Shown here one piece after another: positions 7,357 through 12,597 of a DNA stretch of 15,246 nt (the first letter of the stretch is position 1; every line of letters starts with the position of its first letter). The DNA is from Verrucomicrobiales bacterium. Its GTDB lineage: Bacteria; Verrucomicrobiota; Verrucomicrobiia; Limisphaerales; UBA1096. Made by a program: the position numbers and the translations under genes. The notes beneath the pieces are model-generated. The model was not told where the DNA came from. It was given only the letters and a program-made list of their open reading frames with translations, and did not search any database. Location: the NCBI GenBank assembly GCA_011523195.1, contig WTHH01000538.1:1-15246 (forward strand), read 5' to 3'.

Positions 7357-8520
7357 ATGGGAGCGAAAAGCAAGGCCGGTTCCCGGCGGTTCGCGAATTA
7401 TCCGAGACTGAACCCGCTGGGTATCGGGCGCGATATCTCGGCCGCGGACCTGATCGACCAGACTTTCATGGCGTACAACGGCGGCCGCCTGCGTGAGGCG
7501 GCGCAGTTGATCAGCAAAAAGATGCTGCCAAAAAACGGCATGGTCGGACTCACATTGACCGGGGCACTGACACCGGCCGGTCTCGGCAAGTCGTGTCTCA
7601 TTCCGATGATGAAGGCCGGGTTCATCGACTGGATCGTCTCGACCGGTGCGAACCTGTACCACGACCTCCACTATGGGCTGGACATGAAACTTTACGCCGG
7701 CTCGCCGTTCCTCGATGACCTCGAGCTGCGCGAGCAGTCAGTGATCCGTATTTACGACGTCTTGTTTGACTACGACGTGTTACTCGACACGGATGCCTTC
7801 GTGCGGCGCGTGATCAGCGGCCCAGAATTCCAGAAGCCGATGGGCAGCGACGAGTTTCATTTTCTGCTCGGCAAATACGTCCACGAGCGCGGGCGCAAAC
7901 TGAAACTCAAGGACAGTTCCGTGCTGGCGACGGCCTACGAGTGCGGCATCCCGATTTTTACCAGCAGCCCCGGCGACAGCTCGATCGGCATGAACGTCGC
8001 CGCCATGGCGCTGCGCGATTCCGGGCTGACCATCGATCCGAACCGCGACGTCAACCAGACGGCGGCCATCGTGTACAATGCCAAGGTGCGCGGTTTGGCC
8101 TCGTCGGTGTTTATCCTTGGCGGCGGTTCGCCAAAGAATTTCATCCTCCAGACCGAGCCGCAGATTCAGGAGGTGATGGGCATCGAGGAGAGTGGGCACG
8201 ATTATTTTTTGCAGATCACCGATGCCCGGCCGGACACCGGTGGCCTCAGTGGCGCCACGCCGGCGGAGGCGGTGAGCTGGGGCAAGGTGGATCCCGACAC
8301 CCTACCGGACTGCGTGGTGGCCTACGTCGACACCACCGTGGCCCTGCCGTTGCTCACGGCTTATCTGCTGACCCGCAACCGACCGCGCAAGGCCAAGCGC
8401 CTGTACGATCGGCGCGACAAGTTGCTTGGCAAACTCACGGCCCGATACCTCGCCACCGGGACGGTCACCAAAATCAAGACCGGCCGCAAAGTGGCCAAGC
8501 GCACCTCGGCCAAGCGCTAA
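7357..8520 (+). CDS. Deoxyhypusine synthase-family protein (possible homospermidine synthase-like enzyme)
   Basis: The 387-residue protein belongs to the deoxyhypusine synthase family, NAD-dependent enzymes that move an aminobutyl group from spermidine to a lysine of eIF5A or to another amine. The key segment TPAEAVSWGKVDPDTLP matches the active-site region of eukaryotic DHS. The catalytic lysine (human Lys329, SWGK) is retained as Lys310. Other family-like pieces are VSTGANLYHDLHYG, SSPGDSSIG and the glycine-rich LGGGSPKN. Bacteria lack eIF5A, so the acceptor must differ; polyamine synthesis such as homospermidine formation is the usual suggestion. The last 45 residues are strongly basic (ending KTGRKVAKRTSAKR). 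ATG 7357 is chosen; GTG 7342 would add five residues. Its stop overlaps the glycosyltransferase start (TAATG). Confidence 0.85.
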   Translation: MGAKSKAGSRRFANYPRLNPLGIGRDISAADLIDQTFMAYNGGRLREAAQLISKKMLPKNGMVGLTLTGALTPAGLGKSCLIPMMKAGFIDWIVSTGANLYHDLHYGLDMKLYAGSPFLDDLELREQSVIRIYDVLFDYDVLLDTDAFVRRVISGPEFQKPMGSDEFHFLLGKYVHERGRKLKLKDSSVLATAYECGIPIFTSSPGDSSIGMNVAAMALRDSGLTIDPNRDVNQTAAIVYNAKVRGLASSVFILGGGSPKNFILQTEPQIQEVMGIEESGHDYFLQITDARPDTGGLSGATPAEAVSWGKVDPDTLPDCVVAYVDTTVALPLLTAYLLTRNRPRKAKRLYDRRDKLLGKLTARYLATGTVTKIKTGRKVAKRTSAKR

Positions 8521-9695
8521 TGCAGATTGCGATTTTCAACACCGTGCAGCTCGAGACAGCGGGCGGGATGGAGCATTTTTGCATTGAGACCGCAGCGCAT
8601 CTCTCCAGCCTGCCCGGCGTTCAGGTTGACTGCGTGACGATGGACGATGCCTTCAATCTCCGCTACGGCCAACTGCATTCGCTCTATTTTTTGCGACTCT
8701 TCGATCGGTCGACAATTTATCGCGAGTCACGCGAATCGATCGAGAGCCAACTTGGCCAAGCGCGCTACCTCAAGTGCGCAAACTTCCGCGAACTCACCCA
8801 GGCGCTTGGCCAATACGACCTCGTCTACAGTCGAAACGAAATCACGGAGGCGTTTCTGTTTCACAACCTCATCGGCTATCATCGGGTTCAACCTGTTATC
8901 TTCGGCTGCCACTGCCCGCACCGTTACGTCGGCGCGAGTACGCTCCACAGCCGGCTCCACAATCTCCTCTACTCCTCGCCGCTTTACACCCGCTTGGCCA
9001 AGCGCGTGGCCGGATTTCACACTATCTCTGGCGGCGATCGAGCGGCGATCGAGCGGCAGTTTCCGGGGCATCCGGTGGTGCAAATCCCGAACCCGTTCGA
9101 TGCGATCGGATACGCGGAACAGGCCAGACGAGCCAAGCCGCCGATCACGGTAGATCGGGCCAAATTCAACATCCTCTGGGCCGGCCGCTTGACCGGGCAA
9201 AAAGGCGTCGCGCAACTGCTCAAGGTCATCGAACGCGTGAACGAGTCGCACCCCGCTCGGGTTGAGTGGCACATTTGCGGCGAAGGCGAGTTGAGCGGAT
9301 TGGTGTCTGAAGCGGCACAGCGGCACGTCAACGTCCACGCGCACGGCCATATCGACCGCGAGGCGATGCCGGCGGCGTATGCCGCTGCAGACCTGTTCAT
9401 CAGCACCAGTCAGTGGGGCGAGACGTACGCCTACACGCCTCGCGAGGCCAACAGCCTCGGCGTGCCGGTGGTTTCATACGATATCTCTGGCTGCAACGAG
9501 ATCATCGATGATGGGGTGAACGGTCGCCTGGCCAAGTCGGACGATGAGTTTGTCGAATACATAAAGTGGTTCACCGACGGCAATGGGCTGGGGAATGACA
9601 TCACAAAACATATACGCAAAAAAACTGATGCCAAATCCGCCTACCGGCAACTGCTCCGTTTCTTTGAAGATTGCCTCGAGTCCAATTCACGGTAG
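8520..9695 (+). CDS. GT4-family (GT-B fold) glycosyltransferase
   Basis: A 391-residue retaining glycosyltransferase that probably moves a sugar from a nucleotide-sugar donor to a cell-surface glycan or lipid; donor and acceptor are unknown. The N-terminal acceptor domain opens with FNTVQLETAGGMEHF. The C-terminal donor domain starts near residue 216 (NILWAGRLTGQKGV, 217-230) and has the E-x7-E signature, Glu301 to Glu309, within GETYAYTPREANSLGVPVVSY. The next conserved piece is GCNEIIDDGVNG. No signal peptide or membrane helix is seen, so it is cytoplasmic or peripheral. The start ATG overlaps the preceding TAA by one base, suggesting coupled translation. The N-terminal domain holds three palindrome-derived peptides: QLGQA (77-81), ALGQY (95-99) and RLAKR (158-162). 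Confidence 0.88.
   Translation: MQIAIFNTVQLETAGGMEHFCIETAAHLSSLPGVQVDCVTMDDAFNLRYGQLHSLYFLRLFDRSTIYRESRESIESQLGQARYLKCANFRELTQALGQYDLVYSRNEITEAFLFHNLIGYHRVQPVIFGCHCPHRYVGASTLHSRLHNLLYSSPLYTRLAKRVAGFHTISGGDRAAIERQFPGHPVVQIPNPFDAIGYAEQARRAKPPITVDRAKFNILWAGRLTGQKGVAQLLKVIERVNESHPARVEWHICGEGELSGLVSEAAQRHVNVHAHGHIDREAMPAAYAAADLFISTSQWGETYAYTPREANSLGVPVVSYDISGCNEIIDDGVNGRLAKSDDEFVEYIKWFTDGNGLGNDITKHIRKKTDAKSAYRQLLRFFEDCLESNSR
8751..8760. repeat. Iterated palindrome CTTGGCCAAG, copy 8
   Basis: Inside the glycosyltransferase gene, read as Q-L-G-Q-A. A core-only copy (TTGGCCAA, 8806-8813) follows 55 bp downstream in the same frame. Confidence 0.9.
8991..9004. repeat. Iterated palindrome, extended 14-mer CGCTTGGCCAAGCG, copy 9
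   Basis: Full 14-bp form inside the glycosyltransferase gene, read as R-L-A-K-R at residues 158-162. Confidence 0.9.
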
Positions 9696-9744
9696 GGCTT
9701 GCCTGTGCATTCGAGGACGTCTGGGGACAGCCGTCCCACCAGCA

Positions 9745-9754
9745 CTTGGCCAAG
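9745..9754. repeat. Iterated palindrome CTTGGCCAAG, copy 10
   Basis: It lies in the 112-bp gap between the glycosyltransferase and rimO. Just upstream (9724-9737) is a small hairpin, GGGAC-AGCC-GTCCC, with no T-run after it. Confidence 0.9.
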
Positions 9755-9792
9755 CGGTCGCGCTCTGAGTGCGCAGGGTTGAGTTGGGATTG

Positions 9793-9798
9793 TATTAT
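9793..9798 (+). promoter_or_regulatory. Possible -10 box (TATTAT) upstream of rimO
   Basis: TATTAT matches the TATAAT consensus at five of six positions. Transcription from it would start about 9804-9806, only a few bases before the GTG at 9808, which would make the rimO message almost leaderless. No matching -35 at the right distance was found, so this is tentative. Confidence 0.25.
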
Positions 9799-9807
9799 CT
9801 TTAGCTT

Positions 9808-11427
9808 GTGCGGCGCGTGAGTGATGTTGCAGAACAAAAACCGCCCCTGAAGGTGGGCATGATCTCTCTTGGCTGTGCGAAGAACCTCGTCGACGCCGAG
9901 GTGATGATGGGTTCCCTGTTGAAACAGGGATTCGAGATTACAAACGAAAACGCCGAAGCCGACGCGCTCATTGTCAACACCTGCTCCTTCATCGACGCTG
10001 CGCAGGAGGAAAGCGTCGATACCATTCTCGAGTCGACTGAGTTCCGCGAAAATACAAACACCGGCCAGGCCGTGATTGTCTCTGGCTGCCTGTCCCAGCG
10101 TTACCGAAAGGAACTGCCCAAGCTGATGCCGGAAGTGGATGCTTTCATGGGGATCGACCAAGTGGAACAGGTCGGCGACATCGTCCGTAAGGCCGTCGAC
10201 AACCGCGAGTCGCGCCTTGGCCAAGCGGAGGAAAAACCGAACAACGATGAGACCAAGCGGGCGGTTGCTGAACTCGTTGCCGATGACGAGAGCGAACAGC
10301 CGGCAACTCCCGGCGAGCCGCTGGTCGACATACATTCGCGGCCGGATTACATCCCCAAGTTCGAGACGCCTCGTTTTCGGCTGACCCCGAACCACTTTGC
10401 GTATGTGAAAATTGCCGAGGGATGCAATCATCCCTGCAGCTTCTGCATTATCCCGCGCATGCGCGGCTCGCACCGCAGCCGTACCCAGACCGACATCGTG
10501 CAGGAAGCCCGCCAACTCGTGGCCGACGGCGTTAAGGAGCTGAACCTCATTTCGCAGGATTCAACCTATTACGGGCTGGATCTAAGGCCGGATCATCGGG
10601 CCAATATCGCCTCGCCTGAGCGATTTACCGCTGCGGCCAATGAGCTGTCGGCCGATGCCTCGACGCTGGCCAGCCTGCTCCGCGAACTCAACTCGATCGA
10701 GGGCGAGTTTTGGATTCGCATCCTTTACACCCACCCAGCGCACTGGACTGAGGAAATCATCACAGCCATCGCCGGGTGTGAGAAGGTCGTCAAGTACGTC
10801 GATATGCCGCTGCAGCACATTCACGACGCGATGCTCGAGCGTATGCGACGCGAGACCAGCGGCCAATACATCCGCGACCTGATCGGGCGCATCCGCGAGG
10901 GCGTTCCCGGTATCGCGATACGCACCACGTTCATCGTCGGTTTTCCGGGTGAGACGGAGGAATATTTTGAGGCGCTACTCGACTTCATGCGCGAGGTGCG
11001 GTTCGAGCGGTTGGGCGTGTTCACCTACTCGAAAGAAGACGGTACCAAGGCCGGCGCGATGGAATGCCAGTTGACCGACCAACAAAAAGAGAATCGCCGT
11101 GAACGCGCCATGGCCGTCCAACTCGAGATTAGCCGGGAGATCGCCGCGGCGCAGGTCGGTAAAACCATGCGTGTACTGGTCGAGAAACAGGCCGACGAGG
11201 AGGAACTGAAGCAGGCCAACACCAGCTCGTGGGAGCACGGCCTGATTCGCGGTGAAGACAGCGACGAGGAACTGGGCCTTGGCCCCTGCCTCATTGCTAG
11301 GGGCGAGGTCGACGCGCCGGACATTGACGGCCGAGTATTGGTGCGCGGTGACCTACCGCTTGGCCAATTCGCCGAGGTGAAAATCACCGGCCACACGGAT
11401 TACGATTTGATAGCCGAGCCGGCCTGA
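9808..11427 (+). CDS. rimO: Ribosomal protein S12 methylthiotransferase RimO
   Basis: RimO is a radical-SAM enzyme that adds a methylthio group to a conserved aspartate of ribosomal protein S12, using two [4Fe-4S] clusters. From GTG 9808 it has 539 residues. The N-terminal UPF0004 domain (about 13-130) has cluster cysteines C23 (SLGCAKNLVD), C59 (NTCSFID) and C94. The radical-SAM domain has C206-x3-C210-x2-C213 (GCNHPCSFCIIPRMRGSHRSR). A C-terminal TRAM domain starts near 450. SLGCAKNLVDAE and SMRG-like RMRGSHRSR favour RimO over MiaB. It is about 100 residues longer than E. coli RimO because of acidic insertions near 135-180, 258-285 and 465-492; the first contains palindrome-encoded RLGQA. 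GTG 9817 is an alternative start; neither has a Shine-Dalgarno. pgsA follows after 21 bp. Confidence 0.94.
   Translation: MRRVSDVAEQKPPLKVGMISLGCAKNLVDAEVMMGSLLKQGFEITNENAEADALIVNTCSFIDAAQEESVDTILESTEFRENTNTGQAVIVSGCLSQRYRKELPKLMPEVDAFMGIDQVEQVGDIVRKAVDNRESRLGQAEEKPNNDETKRAVAELVADDESEQPATPGEPLVDIHSRPDYIPKFETPRFRLTPNHFAYVKIAEGCNHPCSFCIIPRMRGSHRSRTQTDIVQEARQLVADGVKELNLISQDSTYYGLDLRPDHRANIASPERFTAAANELSADASTLASLLRELNSIEGEFWIRILYTHPAHWTEEIITAIAGCEKVVKYVDMPLQHIHDAMLERMRRETSGQYIRDLIGRIREGVPGIAIRTTFIVGFPGETEEYFEALLDFMREVRFERLGVFTYSKEDGTKAGAMECQLTDQQKENRRERAMAVQLEISREIAAAQVGKTMRVLVEKQADEEELKQANTSSWEHGLIRGEDSDEELGLGPCLIARGEVDAPDIDGRVLVRGDLPLGQFAEVKITGHTDYDLIAEPA
10216..10225. repeat. Iterated palindrome CTTGGCCAAG, copy 11
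   Basis: Inside rimO, read as R-L-G-Q-A within the non-conserved linker between the UPF0004 and radical-SAM domains. Confidence 0.9.
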
Positions 11428-11428
11428 T

Positions 11429-11442
11429 CGCTTGGCCAAGCG
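11429..11442. repeat. Iterated palindrome, extended 14-mer CGCTTGGCCAAGCG, copy 12
   Basis: It fills most of the 21-bp gap between the rimO stop (11425-11427) and the pgsA ATG (11449), occupying the position where a Shine-Dalgarno would be. Confidence 0.92.
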
Positions 11443-11448
11443 CACACG

Positions 11449-12036
11449 ATGAACCTGCCAAACAAACTGACGATCAGCCGGATCATGTTGACCGTGCTGT
11501 TTCTGATCGCGCTATTCGTCGAATTTTCATTTCACTACACGGTGGCTCTGGTGTTGTTCGTCGCCGCAAGCATCACCGATATCCTCGACGGCACCATCGC
11601 TCGCAAGCGCGGGTTGATTACAGACTTCGGAAAACTGATGGATCCGCTGGCTGACAAGATGCTGATCTGCTCGGCGTTCATCGCGTTCATCGAATTAGAG
11701 TGGATGCCGGCCTGGATGGTCATCGTGATCGTGGCGCGCGAGTTGGCTATCACCGGCCTGCGCCTTCTGGCCGCCAGTAAAAACATCGTCTTGGCCGCCG
11801 AAAAACAGGGCAAAAACAAGACCATCACCCAGGTTGTCGCCATCATCGCACTGCTGGTTACGCACAGCCACGGTGACTGGAGTATTGTCGGCCAATTGTT
11901 CGCGTTTGAGATCGCCGGACACGCTTGGGCGTGGTGGGTGGCGGAGATTTCCAAGTGGGCAGCCGTCACACTGACCGCCACATCCGGTATTTATTATCTC
12001 TGGAAAAACCGGGAAGTCTTCCTCAACGACTGCTGA
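11449..12036 (+). CDS. pgsA: CDP-diacylglycerol--glycerol-3-phosphate 3-phosphatidyltransferase PgsA
   Basis: PgsA makes phosphatidylglycerol phosphate from CDP-diacylglycerol and glycerol 3-phosphate, the committed step to phosphatidylglycerol, at the inner membrane. The 195-residue protein has the complete CDP-alcohol phosphotransferase motif D44-x2-D47-G48-x2-A51-R52-x8-G61-x3-D65-x3-D69. The opening MNLPNKLTISRI is typical of PgsA, and several hydrophobic helices follow. Length is close to E. coli PgsA (182). The start at ATG 11449 gives the family N-terminus. No Shine-Dalgarno precedes it, because the iterated palindrome occupies that gap. The next gene, pgpA, encodes the following enzyme and starts 1 nt after the stop. 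Confidence 0.94.
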   Translation: MNLPNKLTISRIMLTVLFLIALFVEFSFHYTVALVLFVAASITDILDGTIARKRGLITDFGKLMDPLADKMLICSAFIAFIELEWMPAWMVIVIVARELAITGLRLLAASKNIVLAAEKQGKNKTITQVVAIIALLVTHSHGDWSIVGQLFAFEIAGHAWAWWVAEISKWAAVTLTATSGIYYLWKNREVFLNDC

Positions 12037-12037
12037 G

Positions 12038-12544
12038 ATGAACCGACTGATTCTTCTCGTTGCCCAGGGGCTTGGCACCGGGCTTTCACCAAAGGCCCCC
12101 GGCACAGTGGGCACACTGCTTGGCTTACCGCTGTTCATCCTGCTGCTGTTGCCCGGTAACTTTGAGTTCTTCGTTAGCATGCTCATTTTTCTCGCGATTG
12201 CCTCTGTTTATTTTTGTGAACGCGCCGAGGTCATTTTGAATCAGCGCGACCCCGGCTCAATTGTGATCGATGAAATTGTCGCCGTCCCGTTCTGTTTTGC
12301 GGGCTGGGTGTCTACCCTCTATTTTAGCTCCGGAGTGATGCCGGAGTGGCCCCATTTTTTCAGCGGCCAAAACAAAGGCTGGACCGTGGGCGTCATACTG
12401 CTCTTCCGCGTGTTTGACATCGCCAAGCCTTGGCCAGTCGGACCAAGCCAATCGATGCCCAAAGGCTGGGGCGTAACGATGGATGACCTGCTGGCCGCCC
12501 TCTACGTGAACATCGTAGTGGGTCTAGTCGCGTGGATCGCCTGA
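12038..12544 (+). CDS. pgpA: Phosphatidylglycerophosphatase A PgpA
   Basis: PgpA dephosphorylates phosphatidylglycerol phosphate to phosphatidylglycerol, the step after PgsA. The 168-residue membrane protein carries the family segments GLSPKAPGTVGTLLGLP (near the N-terminus), DPGSIVIDEIVA (with the conserved acidic pair), RVFDIAKPWP and GWGVTMDDLLAALY, in the same order as E. coli PgpA. Hydrophobic helices separate them. The ATG lies 1 nt beyond the pgsA stop, so the two are almost certainly co-transcribed and translationally coupled. A partial palindrome (CTTGGCCAG) overlaps the KPWP motif codons, where it may be coincidence. Identity is secure. Confidence 0.93.
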   Translation: MNRLILLVAQGLGTGLSPKAPGTVGTLLGLPLFILLLLPGNFEFFVSMLIFLAIASVYFCERAEVILNQRDPGSIVIDEIVAVPFCFAGWVSTLYFSSGVMPEWPHFFSGQNKGWTVGVILLFRVFDIAKPWPVGPSQSMPKGWGVTMDDLLAALYVNIVVGLVAWIA

Positions 12545-12597
12545 GTCGCTTCCGCCTCGACAGGCACGGCTGCCGGCCTACACTCGATGCGCGATCC

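Noticed and set aside
6309..7496. Long forward open frame (395 codons) opposite the dehydrogenase
   Set aside because: It covers the reverse-strand dehydrogenase, whose Rossmann motif and catalytic triad are intact, and it runs into the deoxyhypusine-synthase-like gene in another frame.
7941..8519. Upstream extension of the glycosyltransferase frame (193 extra codons)
   Set aside because: It overlaps the conserved catalytic half of the deoxyhypusine-synthase-like gene, and its translation is Arg/His/Gln-rich noise. ATG 8520 with TAATG overlap gives the proper glycosyltransferase N-terminus.
9031..9052. 11-bp tandem duplication GCGGCGATCGA in the glycosyltransferase gene
   Set aside because: The frame stays open and the encoded GGDRAAIERQF looks like normal family sequence, so coincidence of codons is more likely than a recent frameshifting duplication.
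9601..10515. Reverse open frame (304 codons) opposite rimO
   Set aside because: It is antisense to the UPF0004 and radical-SAM cysteine motifs of rimO and carries no domain signal.
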